Program-made: the position numbers and the translations under genes
Assembly (NCBI GenBank): GCA_028274465.1
Contig: CM051458.1
Location: forward strand, 82,108,085-82,172,084
Source: Plantago ovata
Taxonomy: Eukaryota > Streptophyta > Magnoliopsida > Lamiales > Plantaginaceae
Length of the DNA: 64,000 nt
Direction of reading: 5' to 3'
Part shown: piece after piece, positions 22,637-35,594 of the stretch
Numbering within the stretch: the stretch's first letter is position 1
Layout of the letters: every line of letters starts with the position of its first letter
Notes under the pieces: generated by a model
Seen by the model: only the letters and a program-made list of their open reading frames with translations
Databases searched by the model: none
What the model was told of the DNA's origin: nothing

Positions 22637-24969
22637 ATGCTCGGTGTTGAACAACATGACGGCGGAGGTAGTGGTGGTGGCTCCGGAATGGACGATTTGT
22701 TGAGCAGCGGCGGCGGAGCTGGTGGTGGCGGTGGCGGTGGTGGTGGAAACCGGTGGCCGAGGCAAGAGACATTGGCGTTGCTGAGGATAAGGTCCGATAT
22801 GGATGTTGCTTTCAGAGACTCCAATCTTAAAGCTCCATTATGGGAACAAGTTTCCAGGTACTACTTGCTCCTAGCTAGCTCTACTAATTCAACTGAATTC
22901 AATTCAGTTTCATTTACTGTTTTGTCAGTACAAATCATAAACAATCATCTAATTATTATTGAATAATTGAATTGTTATTAATACAAATAATAAATTCAAT
23001 TTATTTAAATTTAATTTAATTATGAGAAAGTGTGCTAATTTGGTTTTGTGATTCAGTTGGAAATTTCACATGAATTCAGCAGCTTTCAAGTTTCCGTGTT
23101 TTCTCAGTGAGAGTTTGTTTTGTTTTCTTGTCAGTTTCCTTGCTAATTATAGCAAACTGAAATACTTGAATCAAGGAAATTAAATGAATGACTTCACTTC
23201 AATCAATATTCATCATTTTTACCATTTCTTTTTTATTTTTATATTAAGCTCTAAATATTTCTGAAGAAGAAAAATATTTTTGAACTTTGAGATATCATTA
23301 TAATCATGTTCATGTCCACTTGAAATCCATGTTACTCTATATTTCATGTGATGGTGTTTTATTTATTACTTCATGTAATTTGAAGTATGAATTAATATAT
23401 AGACCAAGGGAGTGGATTTATAATTTGTGAGATCAATTTATTATAGTTAATTATTATTATTATTATTATGACAGGAAAATGGCGGAGCTTGGATTTCAAA
23501 GAAGTGCCAAGAAATGCAAGGAGAAGTTCGAGAACGTCTACAAGTACCACAAGCGAACAAAAGATGGCAGATCAACTAAACCGGACGGCAAGAGTTACCG
23601 GTTTTTCGACCAGTTAGAGGCCTTCGAAACCACTACCGCCATTCCACCACCACCACCACCACCGCAGCTTCTTCCGCCTCCTCCAACTACTGCCGCGCCG
23701 CCTAGTACCACCACAATTGTACCACCAATGTCATCATCACATGTTAACATGCCAAATCCCATAAATTCCATCCCTTCATTTCAACCACCACCAATAATAC
23801 CTCCACCTCAGCAACCCCAAACCGCTACTACTTTCCAACCCTCTCATAATACAGCTCACATGCTAAACTCAACGTCTTCCAGCTCAACTTCGTCGGACGA
23901 GGACGTGCAGATGCAGCGAGGGAAGAAGAGGAAGTGGAAGGACTTCTTCGAGAGGTTGATGAATGATGTGGTTCGGAAGCAGGAGGAGTTGCAGAAGAAG
24001 TTCTTTGATACGTTGGAGAAACGCGAAAGGGAGCGAATTTCTAGAGACGAGGCGTGGAGAGTGCAGGAAATGGCGAAAATGAACCGTGAGCATGAGCTGT
24101 TGGTGAAGGAGAGATCGCTTGCTGCTGCTAAGGACTCAGCGGTTATCGCGTTTTTGCAAAAGGTCAGCGAGCAACACAATGTCAAGATCCCGGTTAGCAA
24201 TGTCGGTAACAAATCACCACCGCGAGCTCCACCACCACCACCACCGGTCCAGGTCCAACCACAACAATCCACCTCACCGTCCTCACCGGCGGTTGCATCA
24301 TCCGTGCCATCACCAATGTCTGTTGCTCCATCGAAAATGATGGTCCTTCCAACAACAAGGGATATGATCAACAATGGTGCTAGTTCTTCAAGGTGGCCTA
24401 AAGCGGAGATAGAAGCGTTGATTAACATTCGAACGAGTCTAGACTTCAAGTACCAAGACAACGGGCCGAAGGGGCCTCTATGGGAGGAGATATCGGGCGC
24501 AATGCTGAAGCTGGGGTATAACAGGAACTCGAAGAGGTGCAAGGAGAAATGGGAGAACATCAACAAGTACTACAAGAAAGTGAAGGAGAGCAACAAGAAG
24601 CGACCGGAGGACTCGAAAACTTGCCCTTACTTCAACCAACTGGATGCCATTTACAAAGAGAGAGCCAAGAATGATCAAGTTCAAACCATAGCGAAATTGG
24701 ATAACTCGCAGGTGCCCATTATGGCTCAACCGGAGCAGCAATGGCCGGTTCCACAACAACAAGAGCACGAGGCCGAAGGTGATCGAAACAACGAGGACGA
24801 TGAGGAAGAAGAGTACGACGATGAGGAGGAGGATGAGGAATATGAGGAAGATGCTGCACGGTATGAGGTAGTAACAAACACAAACAAGATGGCATCGAAT
24901 AATAATGATAATAATAATAATTCATCATCAGTTGCTGCTGCTGGTTCAGGAGTGGTACTACAGGGATGA
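22637..24969 (+). CDS. GT-2-type trihelix transcription factor (GTL1/DF1-like)
   Basis: Two exons, 22637-22857 and 23475-24969, give 571 residues; the GT-AG intron splits the first DNA-binding domain (LWEQVS, then RKMAELGF). There are two trihelix domains: residues about 38-125 (NRWPRQETLALLRIR) and about 379-470 (SRWPKAEIEALINIR), each with the conserved CKEKFEN or CKEKWEN helix. Between them lie a proline-rich linker, a basic stretch RGKKRKWKDF (possible nuclear signal) and a long charged helix at 223-308, the central coiled coil of this subfamily. The C-terminus is very acidic (about 508-536), then Asn- and Ser-rich. Two trihelix domains define the GT-2 clade, whose members bind GT elements and control cell growth and trichome or stomatal development in Arabidopsis. 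The ATG follows a glycine-free leader and begins MLGVEQ, as in relatives. It appears intact. Confidence 0.95.
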
Positions 24970-26046
24970 TGATGATGGTGATGAATGTGAGCATGTGGTG
25001 GGGTTACAGTTACAGTAATATTACATAGCTGGATAATAAAGAAACAGTAGTTTTAGTGTCTGTCAGAATGGAGCGGAGGAGGAAGAAAAAGGAAAGAGGA
25101 TACATCGATCGATCGAGATAAGTGGGTCACAGTGCCTCTTGTCAGTGCTAAAAAGACAACTATAGTACTAGTACTACTAGTAGTATATTTTCAAACTCAA
25201 ATGCAAATGTCCCTATGAGTATAATTATGAGTATTATACTGGTAGTATACGGTAATAATTAATAATTACATTATGTTTTAGTACTAGTTTATAATTACTC
25301 ATTATATGTTGTTGTATTTGTTGATTTTACATACATTGTAATAAGTAATACAAGATCAAACTGTAAAGTAATTACTATGAATATGATCAGTTATAGTGCA
25401 AAATATATTTTTTTGCATTTTGCATTTCAATTAATTAGTCCCAAAAATTTACAACTGATGTATGGAAGTGGTGGATTTCATGACAGGTTTATATCACTAT
25501 GTAACGTCTTGATTTTCAGCTAAAATTTGACGAAGTTGTTTTCTTCTTAGCTTAATCAGGATATCAGGAGTTTCGTTCACATGGTATTAAAGCCCTAATT
25601 AACACCTTCACAATCTGCACTAGTGTTGTAGTTTTACATATGAACATACTGCAGACTGCAGTCAACGGTAATCTCTAGCTAGTAGGGTTTAATTAGACAT
25701 GGCAGGTTTTAGTACTAATACTAGAATTAGTACACCCTGGCGGCGATTTATCTCCATTTAAAAAAAAACAAAACATTAATACTATAAATTACTAGAAGAG
25801 TATAAATTGTCTCATTGGAAAATGACTCGAAGACACCGATTGGAATAAGGTTGATAATTCTGTTAAATGCATCATAGATAAACGCATGTCGTAGAAACAT
25901 AATTGTTAAATATTGTAGAAGGAAAAAAAAAAAAAAAACTTAATGAAGTTAACTTCTATATTGACGATTTAACTAAAATACATTTGTTAATTACAACTTA
26001 TAAATTATATCAATACCTAGTCCGCGTAGCGCTTATAAACTCGAGT
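24970..26046. other. 3' flank of the trihelix gene and intergenic
   Basis: AATAAAG near 25036 is a plausible polyadenylation signal. Beyond it I see AT-rich sequence without genes. Confidence 0.4.
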
Positions 26047-26057
26047 TTGATAGAGCA

Positions 26058-26140
26058 GGAGTTATAATGTGGTGCAGTGAAAGGTAATATAAACATATAT
26101 ATATAAGTAGTTGTAATATTTTATATTTAAAAAAAAGGGG
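26058..26140 (+). mobile_element. Internally deleted SINE (83 bp)
   Basis: It keeps 'gttataatgtggtgcag', 'gtagttgtaatatttt' and an A-rich tail but has lost the B box. The exact 11-bp duplication ttgatagagca flanks it (26047-26057 and 26141-26151). Confidence 0.8.
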
Positions 26141-26493
26141 TTGATAGAGCAATCCACAGGACATCCGGTTGGAGCTTTATTTTTACTTTTTTTGGAGTTG
26201 TTTTTTTTTTTCCAGTTTATTTGAAATATAAATTTTGTTTAGAGTTACATTGCAATAAACTTTGAGATCATTTTGAAATTGTTAAAATGTTGAATTATTT
26301 AGTGTAAATTTGATATAATAAAAATATTTGAGGCAAATATGTATAATATATCAAAATTTAGGGTATTTGGTCCAAGTCAAAGTTAAATATTTTTGGGACT
26401 CAGATATAATTAAACTCATCTATCAGGTAGTATGACGTAATATTTCCATTTATTAGGATCTAGATGTCATAACGATATCTAACAGGTGTCTAG

Positions 26494-26625
26494 AAGTAAT
26501 GGATCTCACTTTGAGTTTCAATTACTCTTTTATTACAAATGGAATTAGAATTTTAGCCTAAAAGTAATGGACCTCACTTTGAGTTTCAATTACTATTTTA
26601 CTACAAATGGAATTAGAATTTTAGT
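26494..26625. repeat. 68-bp direct tandem duplication
   Basis: Two copies of 'aagtaatgga.ctcacttt' followed by the same downstream sequence start at 26494 and 26562 and differ at a few positions. Confidence 0.85.
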
Positions 26626-27560
26626 AATTTTTTCTCAAGATCTTCTACTACTATAGTAGATTTATAAACGTTTGAGAAACCTATATTTTCAACTTACGAG
26701 CCCCTTGAATAAGATATAAAGTTATGGAAAAACTAACATTTGTTTGTTTTAGTTAAAATTATTACGGTATTCAAATATTCAAATATTTATATGTGCAGAG
26801 TACGTAGGAGTATTTACTTGTGGCCCATTAAATCTACCATCAAGGATGAGCCAGTGCATGCCATATGACATCTCTCACATGTGAAGCATCTTTTTACTCG
26901 GCCCTACGTACGAACGTATCTGTTCTTAAGTTACCCCATATTAGTATGATTCTTGTAATTAAGCCGAAACTAATTAGTGAGTAGTTAATTGTTTCCTGCA
27001 AAAAATTGTGTAAATGCAGTACACGTGCAGCTGTCAATGGCGAATTTATTTCATTAAATTGCTGCAGACTGACAACTTAATTGGCATAGAATAGATACAT
27101 TAGTTTTTCCGAAATAAAAAGTGCATTTCAAATTTTCAATAGAATCTCCCTCTAACTATACTACTTCTGCTTCTGTACAGAAACCCATATCTCTCGCTTT
27201 CATTCAATTTTTTCCGGGCCGGATTTATTAGTTCTGTTCCTCTTAGTTTTGTGAATCCCGGACTTTGCCCCACTTTTCAGACTGGTGAAGTTATAATTGG
27301 GCTGCCGGACTGGCCGGCCCAAATGTTACTCGTGAGCTAAAGTCCTGAACTCCTGATAGCTTTTGGCCCAGAAAAAACCTAGTCCCCCTGACCCCTTCGT
27401 TCTGCAACATCACGACACCTAGAAAAGCTCTGCCGAGCAAAAAGTAGGATAGAATTCAGATCGATATTTTAGTGAAAAAAAATTGAGATAGCGATCTGCA
27501 CCATGGTTGCACTACCCTCTCCCTTCCTTTTAGGTCCAATTTGACTTGACAAACGGATCG
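26626..27560. other. Intergenic, nothing recognised
   Basis: No coding signal or element ends that I can support. Confidence 0.45.
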
Positions 27561-28110
27561 TTCGAAGCGAATCCAGATTTCTATTCTGATCGAATCAGAT
27601 GAAATTGATAAATTATATCGGAATGAGATCGGGTCCGATCGGATATTATCCGGATTACGGATTTATTCTGATCAAAAAAATTCTTATCGTTTTGGATCGG
27701 GTGATTTTTGGATTAATTCGGATTCAGTTTAATTGAATATTTAAACGCAAAATTATTTTATATAGAAATTTATAAATTACTCTATTACAACTTCAAAACT
27801 TGAATAATAAGTTAGTTATAGATGAAATATTAAATCATAAATGAAATTAGTTATATTTTCTTTACAAATTTAATTTGATTAAGTTCGGATCGAATGAGTT
27901 TGAGTTATATTTAATTCCGATAAGATCAATTTTAGATCACATTTATTTGGGTGATTTCGAATCGGATGAGTTCGGATCAAATTGATTCGGGGTGATTTCC
28001 GATTGGATTTTGGGTCAAAGTTTGGATAGTTGACAAAATATTCCAGGTGAGGCTTCGAATTGCGGATTGGGTTGGTTCGGATCGGATTTTGAATTTAGAT
28101 GGATTTTGCC
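27561..28110. repeat. GGATCGGAT-rich short-motif region
   Basis: Variants of 'tcggatcggat', 'gattcggat' and 'gatcggg' recur on both flanks of an AT-rich core (about 27730-27890). The layout, motif-rich arms round an AT core, resembles the TCGAGC-rich element at 49687. No clean ends found. Confidence 0.5.
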
Positions 28111-28207
28111 ATTACATTTGGAACCCATGTTAATCTTTAGGATCCATTACATCTGAACCCATGTTAGATTTCGATATTACACACAAGGTGCGACTTGTTT
28201 TTAATTA

Positions 28208-28959
28208 GGGAAAATTACTCAGACTCCCCCTGTTACAAGCCCACTTTTCATTTTTCTCCTTGCGAGTTTCAGAATTACATCTAGCACAATTTTTCCCAAA
28301 ATGTTTGACCAACTTAAAACACAATTTTTTTTTCTTGTTTCCAAACATGGCCTTACCAATAATTTTTTTTTTCTTTTTTCTTTCAATTTTTTTTTATCTC
28401 CTTCTTCACAACTCCGGTACCGGAAGTACCGGAGCAACACCACAACTCTGTACCGGAGCTGTTAACCTTTCAGCTCTGGTCGGAGCTGATAACAACTCCG
28501 ATCGGAGTTGTTTGATAGAATTCCAGTACCGGAAATTTGAAGAAGATGACAGAAAAATGAAAAAAAAAAAGTAAAAGACAGAAAAAAAAAAAGATAATGG
28601 AGTTGTTTTTGGATTAAAAATTTGTTTGAGGTTTCTTTTTGAATAATTTTAAGTTTGTTTTGATATATAAATAAGTTATGTGGGTTTATTTTAAATAATT
28701 TATAGTTAATTTAGTAAAAATGAAAAATTTAGAGTTAAATGTGCAATTACTAAAAGTTGAAGGTCTTTGGCTCTGGAAAAAATCAGATTTTCAAACGAGG
28801 GCAAAATGGTATTTTCCAGGTTTTAGTTCGCGAAAAGTCAAGGTCGCTGGGTTAGATGTAATTAAACTTTTCTAACAGCGGGGTCGACGTAATATAAAAT
28901 CTAATAGGGATAAATTCGTAATAAAAAAATCTAACGAGGGTACTGTACGTTATTTGCCC
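28208..28959. mobile_element. Mutator-like MITE (752 bp)
   Basis: The ends are GGGAAAATTACTCAGACTCC and, on the opposite strand, GGGCAAATAACGTACAGTAC. An exact 9-bp duplication, ttttaatta, flanks it (28199-28207 and 28960-28968). No coding capacity. It contains a perfect 22-bp palindrome at 28491-28512. Confidence 0.9.
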
Positions 28960-28983
28960 TTTTAATTATAAAACAATATCCCA

Positions 28984-29400
28984 TTAGATAGTTTTAATTA
29001 CATACAACTCTATAAAACAACTTTTGGCGAATAAAAATGTGGTCCATTTTGGGGGTGGTGAGTTGGGATGAACATATTTTCTCGTTGGAGGTACCACATA
29101 AGTCTCAAATCTGCTCCTAGAGTGTTCATCCTCATCTTCCTCCTGGTACTGTTGTTTTTGTTTCTCACGCGCCCATTGAAGTTGTTGATTTTCCTTCATC
29201 CTCTCAATCTGCTCCTTCAGTGAATTCATGGTATGATCTAGAGCTTCAACCTTCTCAGGAACAACCTCTACCTTCTGAAAAACTTCATCCACCTTCACAT
29301 CGACTTCTTTGAATCTCCATTACTTCCTTCACCGTCATGGTCACGAATCCGGAGCAGGGTAACCTGACGCTGATATCACTTGATATGACCAGACAGTGGA
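28984..29400 (-). pseudogene. LTR-retrotransposon relic: primer-binding site and gag start
   Basis: On the minus strand a degenerate tRNA-Met-type primer-binding site ('tgatatcagcgtcagg', near 29375) precedes a short frame rich in charged residues (SLKEQIERMKENQ, EEDEDEHSRSRF), as at the N-terminus of plant Ty3-type gag. It is broken and truncated. The family assignment is tentative. Confidence 0.4.
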
Positions 29401-29634
29401 TTCTAACGCAATAATTGAATAGGAAATAAACTGTAATCGATTAATGTTTTCTGGTGTCAATAATCAAAACTACAATCATAAAATAATAAACAATAATGAT
29501 CCAAATCGAGCTCTTCATACAGTTGCCAGTATCACCTGGAAATATGAAGAAGGATTAGGAAAAGTATTTTGTGGAAGAAAAATAGCAAGAGATGATGTCT
29601 GAGGATTTTACCTCATCACACACAAGGCTGACTC

Positions 29635-29817
29635 GGGAGTCATAAGGTGGTGCAGCGGTAAGGAGTTGGGATAATGAAAGAGAGGTGCAGGGTTCGATCC
29701 CTGGAGGCGACGGAGTTATAAGGTTGGTTTTGGTATGAAGTTATAAGGTGGTTTAGAAAGTTTGTATACTATTAGTGTAGGAGTAGTTGTAATATTTTTC
29801 GTTTCGTAAAAAAAATA
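29635..29817 (+). mobile_element. tRNA-derived SINE (183 bp)
   Basis: A-box region 'ggtggtgcagcggtaagg' and B box 'gggttcgatccc' are followed by two 'gttataaggt.ggtt' modules and an A-rich tail. A 15-bp duplication with two mismatches flanks it (29620-29634 and 29818-29832). This is the best-preserved copy of the family here. Confidence 0.9.
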
Positions 29818-29832
29818 ACACAAGCTTGACTC

Positions 29833-31689
29833 CAGTTGTAATTCTTGTATTTAGTCTGTTGCAGCAACGACTTGGAAAATGACTGGCAGCTGGCAATGAT
29901 TCGACCGACTATCTCAAGTTGTAACTGACAATTAACCTCAAATAAATAAACAACGTGAAACTGTAAAGTAGAAAGTAAAACCAACTAGTGAGCTCCTAAT
30001 TCGTAGATAGAGAACGTCTAAGCAAAACGTGGATCATAACATTATGACTTTTATGTTTAAAGTCCATTTAAGTCCAAAATTATAAGAAGTGGTAATAATG
30101 TAAAATAAGGTACATAGATTGATATTATGATTCGTGTTTCATTGTTACTTGTCAGGATCTTGGTAGATTTGATTTACATATTTAATTTCTTGTAGTTTTC
30201 TTAAATGAACTCACCATCTCCAATATTTTACCCATAAATTATGAGAAACGATTAATATGACATAATTTGACAAAAAAAAAGAGATTAATGTAAGATTGTT
30301 GACTTTTAATATAATTTTCTCAATTTTAATCAAAATATCTGATCATGAGAGATTTTAAAACTCCTGTAACTAATTGTATCTAAATAGATCAATAATAACT
30401 CAACAATCAGGACCCCATAAAATAGTATAACATGAGAATAACATGCAATGGTTTTATGTCTCTCAGCCTACCTCCACTACACATTGTGCTCACTGTCACT
30501 GCTCTACTATGCTCTAATCGCTATCAAATTAATTTCAATAGTTGAAGATTGCTGTACAGGTGAGCAATATGAGTAGAATGGGTGTCCATATATAGCTAAT
30601 AGTATCAACTTACACTTGCAACAGTTCCTTTAATCGTTGAAAGTGATAAAGTATGATCAAGAAAAAACACGTGTTATATCTAATTATTCTTATGTCTTCT
30701 CAGGGTGATATCAACTTAATTGGATTTATCTTTTCCATTCTCCATAACGCAAAAAATGACCAATTTTTCATAATTGCCATTGTATAACCTGTTTGCATGT
30801 GGGAATTAAGGGGCTGAAGCATCCTCTGGTCATTGGGACTCAAGTTTTGTTGGCGTCGGAAGATACATTTGGCCGTGTTGTTTGTTATTGGAGCTTGTTT
30901 TGTATTTTGCTTCCCTGTTTTGACATAAGTTGGTAGGCTCTATTGTTCGTCTTAACTCTTAATTAACATTAATATTAATTCGGTTAGGAGATTTTTTTCC
31001 AACATCGTAAGCTTCTCGAGTATTTCTTTATGTTCTTCTTTCTAAATAATGTTTTTTAGCGGTTAAAAAAAGTAAAAATAATTTACAGTGGTATAACCTG
31101 GAAAGTGGGCTGAACCATTGTGATCCATCAAATTTATCACAACTCCATTTAGACAATTCCAATGTTGATGGGCTAGAAATGCCCCCGATATATATTTTGA
31201 TCAGTTCCTTTGTCACTGCATCATCCTATAACCCTACTTAATAATCCCATTCTTTTTTTTTTTTAATGGCACTTGGGGGTTCCATAATTCTAAGGTCGAT
31301 TGTCAGTCTTCGACACCCTCCACAAAACCCATCAACATGTTAGGTAGATGCTTCTTTGCCTCCTCTTTCAAGTTGTGATGAAAAGATTTGTGATATATCA
31401 TGCGACCAACTATTATCTTGACCTTGGGAAGTCAAAAAATTTCTTCATATGTTGGATAAAAGAATCTCAAACCACCTGTTGTGGAAGCGTTGTGAGGAGT
31501 GAGGGCGCACTAATTAATTAAAAGAATGTGTTTTTTCTTCAATGGTATCTGGTCCGATTAATGTTAATGTGGCCGAGCACCGTCGGAATATCCTTTTTAA
31601 GGGGTGGTTCTCCAAATGGTGTTTTTTACGTTCATAATATTTAATTAATATTTACTTAAATTCAAATCCCTTATAATTGAGACAACAGG
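29833..31689. other. Intergenic, nothing recognised
   Basis: AT-rich, with only short frames. A T run at 31252-31263 could be the tail of an antisense retroposon, but no body is recognisable. Confidence 0.45.
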
Positions 31690-31969
31690 TGTAATGCCCC
31701 AGTCACTAATCGACCGAGGGCCTGACCATTTGGGCCGTCGTGGTTACTCCTGGATTGGTATCCGGGGTGAGATATGTTGGCCCCACAGACTAACACGTAT
31801 TCTAATTTTTGCACACTTTGTTCTCACCCATTCGGGAATATATTGCCCCAGAGCAAGCACGCTTGACTCTGAATATTCTTTTGGATGAATTTTCGAAAAT
31901 AAAAGTGCACCTTATTAATATGAGTACCACTGTCAACCCCTTCAAAGTTCTAAATTTCTGGGTGTTACA
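31690..31969 (-). mobile_element. Short solo LTR-like element (TGTAACACCC...GGGCATTACA)
   Basis: Read on the minus strand it starts TGTAACACCCAG and ends GGGGCATTACA, that is TG...CA with inverted TGTAA/TTACA termini as in plant LTRs. I find no matching 5-bp duplication, so one end may be eroded. Confidence 0.5.
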
Positions 31970-32710
31970 TTAATGGGCGAAACGTGCGTATTTGGAGCTT
32001 AAGTGTCCATCAAATTAGTGGTAAAGCAAGTGCTCCATTTAGTTACAGTACTATGTGATGAACTGACTGTTCTATAATGTTCTGGCCCCAACAGAAAGGA
32101 TGAGAATTTCACCACGTTGAATGTATATAGTATTTCCGATGAAAGACCTACTCTTTTTAGAAACATGTCTGCCTTGGACAACATTTGTTTCCATGAAATC
32201 AAACAAAAAGTCTTGTTTCCTATATGTTCCAATATGGCAATATCTGAACGTACGTGGCTCGATCGCAATTCCATTTCGGCAGATTATTGTTGCTTAGTTG
32301 CCCAATTAAGCATCCTTTTCTTAAAATTTTATTCGTCATCCACTTGGTATTTAGAGTATCTGACGAAACGTTTTCATAATAAAACTGCAGTTGTTATCGT
32401 ATTATAAGTACTGGAAATACGAATTCTAATTCTGATTTGGAGTATGTAAGGGTGTTTTTTTAGTAAGTGAAATAACGAATTACAATGCGTCACTAATCCG
32501 TTACAATATTCTATAGTTCACATGCTCACTAAGTCACCATAAACACGTCAAGGCACACTTTCTTCTTTTGGTACAAAATCCCTTCTTCAGCACATGCAAT
32601 TAATTCCGTGAGACCCTGAAAATTTCAAAGGCACGTGTGGAGGTGTGATTATACCGGTTTGTCGATGGTCAATTCGAATTGAGACTTTACTAAAAGGAGG
32701 TTGACAGCAG
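31970..32710. other. Intergenic, nothing recognised
   Basis: No supported gene or element. Confidence 0.45.
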
Positions 32711-32715
32711 GTCTT

Positions 32716-34790
32716 TGATAGTGTATATGTCCTAGAGACAGTCCTTATTAAGGGCATGCAACCCTTATATAGGGCATATATGTACTATTACATAGGTCAA
32801 CGTAATATAATATATGTTTGTTGTTTTACTATTGAGTATCGCTTTCATATTTATATTACACCACGCATGCAGCATGTCATATCTCTATTTCTGTCTGTCT
32901 TGATATTAAACATGTCCCCTCGGATAGATGACCGATCACACAGATAGTGGGAGCTATGTGAGTTATCATCCAAACTCTCCCTAGTCGAGGTTCATCTCGG
33001 ATGTAGGGTCTGAATGAACCAGATGAGACTAGTATGCGTGGAGGTTATACTTGTTGGAGCAAGTGTGAGCCGATCCCACGACCACGGAACGGATTGTTGG
33101 ACAATCGAGAAACGTTCCCATAACTGCGCATAGTTGTTCGAAGAATGATTACCGAACAATGAAAGTACCCATCGGACACTCCCATCGATGTATACTCTAC
33201 ACCGAAGTGTCTATGGGAACCGGTAAATTGTCGAAGTGATGCCAGTCGTCCTTTGGACTTACAAGACTTTATCATCACATTTGTTGCCCCATATCCTTGG
33301 TGGACCCGTCGATGTCAGCTCTGAATAAGCAGTTGACCTAAGACACGATCCAGGATTATGGCTACATACAAATGGGGATGATAAGTGTTTTTGTGAAGGA
33401 TTCATCTCTCATGTGTAGTACAGGAGAGTACTGCTCATAGTCTTCATAGTTGTGTTGGTAAAGTCACTGGCCAGTGCATCGATATATTATGATGGTCATA
33501 AGTATATCTTAGTATCCAAGCAACTCCTTGAGACGCCTGTGGATGTATTATTGGGATAGACACATCATCGATCCTAGATGCATTCGAGTCAGTCAGATGA
33601 AGGGACGTTACCATCGCCGCGTTGAGCGCAACAAACTTTGCAGTAAAAGGGTTTGTTTTGAGAAACCTCTCAAACGTCATCATGTATTAATATTGCAAAT
33701 GGAACCGTCTAGGAATTCCATTTTGCCTAGTCTAGGACTTGCTTAATACAATGAGGCTCTATGGGTCACACTATGTGGTGATTCAGCTTATCAGAATATC
33801 CTTGAAGATGGAATCGCAATTAATTTGGAATTAATTGTGATTGATGGATTATAATTGATTTGGAATTAATTATAATATTTAGTGGCACAATTAATGATTT
33901 GGAATTATTAATTGAATTGGCTAATTAATTGTATTTTATGTAAATACAATTAAAGATTATATTTTAGAAATATAATAGAGGTTTGATTTGAAAGGATATG
34001 TTAATTTAGAATTAACATATGCACATGGGCAAAATCTACTTGGAGTTTGAATTGCCTTAGAACTATAAGTGGGTCCCAAAATTGGGACCCACCTATCTCC
34101 CTTAGGATAGGCGCGCGCGCGCGAGCTGGGATAGGGGAAGGAGTTCAACTCCTTCCTCTATTAGAAGTCCAAGGGATAAGTTAGATTTTCCTGATTGAGT
34201 TTTAATTTGATTGGGAATGAATCTAGACTTGATAATGGTTTCCTAGTGCGATAAGAATTAGATTCTTATTCCTTTACGAAGTCTAATTGCTTATGCTTTA
34301 GGCTTCTATTGACTACTATATATAGTAGACTATTAGAGAGTTTTTGACATAGACATTCACACAGTTGAATACCCAGTTTTCTTAGAGAAAATAAAAACTC
34401 TCCCCTCCTATAAGCCCCACACGCGCGCTACCCTCACCGGAGGAAAACCGCCGCCCCGTCTTCTTGGTCACATAAAGAATATCTTAGCATTCTTCCGATA
34501 GGATGTTCATCCGTGGATACCAAGGTTGAGGTTCTAGGAGCTGGAAACTAACTCTTATTGTCTTACAGATAATCAGAGTATTGCAGATATCTTCGACTTC
34601 GACGAAGGAGAAGATACACATGATTATTACGAAGACTTGGAAGCTGCTTTGGAAGTAAGGTTAGTCTTCTAATTGACGTGTTTACATATATACGGCATAT
34701 ACATAATCAATTAACCTGTATGTTAAGAAAATTTTTGAAATTCCGCTGCGTACCCTAGGGGTAACTCTGACCGTATTTTCTTACATCATT
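32716..34790 (+). mobile_element. Large solo LTR (about 2.07 kb)
   Basis: It begins TGATAGTGTATATGTCCTAG and shares ordered landmarks with the inverted 2-kb LTR at 53505-55499: 'atgtcctagagaca' at the start, 'tatgggtcacact', 'cgtggataccaaggt' and 'ttccgctgc' near the end. Flanks gtctt (32711-32715) and gtcta (34791-34795) agree at four of five bases. A TATA box (tactatatatag, about 34317) and nearby hairpins fit an LTR promoter region. No gag or pol adjoins it. Confidence 0.75.
34069..34092. repeat. Perfect palindrome in the LTR
   Basis: Arms gtgggtcccaa and ttgggacccac, about 240 bp before the TATA box. A second palindrome (ggaaggagtt / aactccttcc) follows near 34135-34156, with an alternating GC tract between them. 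The related LTR at 53505 has different palindromes at the equivalent place. Confidence 0.85.
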
Positions 34791-34795
34791 GTCTA

Positions 34796-35592
34796 AGTGT
34801 AATGAGTGAGAGTAGTCAATACGTGATACCTTGCATGACTTTGGAAATAGTGCCCCTTTTATAGGTATTGGTCATTTGTAAGTTGGTCCAATCTCTTATT
34901 GTCATCTGTCGTCCTCTCCTTTTCTCCAGGTGTATATAGTAGGCCTAATGTTGACCTTTATGGGCTTGGCCCAGGCCCACCTAGGTGTCTCTTCCTGAAC
35001 CTTCTAGAACTTTTAGTCTTCCGTAGCTTGAATCTTCTGTGGCTTCAACTTTGTCTCCTAGTTCAACTTGTGCACAAAAGATCAAGCGACTAAACTAATG
35101 AATATTTGAGATACGGAATGACGAACCTGACTTTGTTGGAAATGACCATCCATCCGTGTCTTATTCTTCCGCTGCTCATCCCCTTGTCCCTTCCTTACTA
35201 AACTTAAGTAAAAGAAGTCAAGTAGTTAAGGTACGAAATAATTGAGATAAGAAACATCTAACCTGATTATATGGAAATATAGCCTTTCGTGCGTATCTCC
35301 TGTTGGTCCGGTACTTCCTAGGGTCAAATTACCCAGACCTTTAATTGGCCCTGGTATGAAATTTTGAGACCTTTGTAAAATTTACCTTAAATATAAGGAG
35401 CTTTCAAGGTGCGGATGAATTGATGTAGAGATATTTGAGATACTGAAACGCATCGTAATACTTCTTAGTTTGTATTGGAGCGGATTATACGAACTAAACA
35501 TATTTTAATATCAAAAGAGTACTACAATATGTGAATTAAAGCTTTTTTGGAGAAATAAAGAAGAAGGAGAATGCAAATTGTTGTGTGTTTTC
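34796..35592 (-). other. Possible antisense LTR relic; otherwise unassigned
   Basis: On the minus strand 'cctataaaagg' near 34860 resembles an LTR TATA box. The rest shows no element I can delimit. Confidence 0.25.
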
Positions 35593-35594
35593 TA

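Noticed and set aside
23856..24566. 236-codon minus-strand frame
   Set aside because: It is antisense to the trihelix coding exon and has no domain; a shadow of GC-rich codon use.
28260..28574. 104-codon frame
   Set aside because: It lies wholly in the interior of a Mutator MITE and is F/K-rich from homopolymers.
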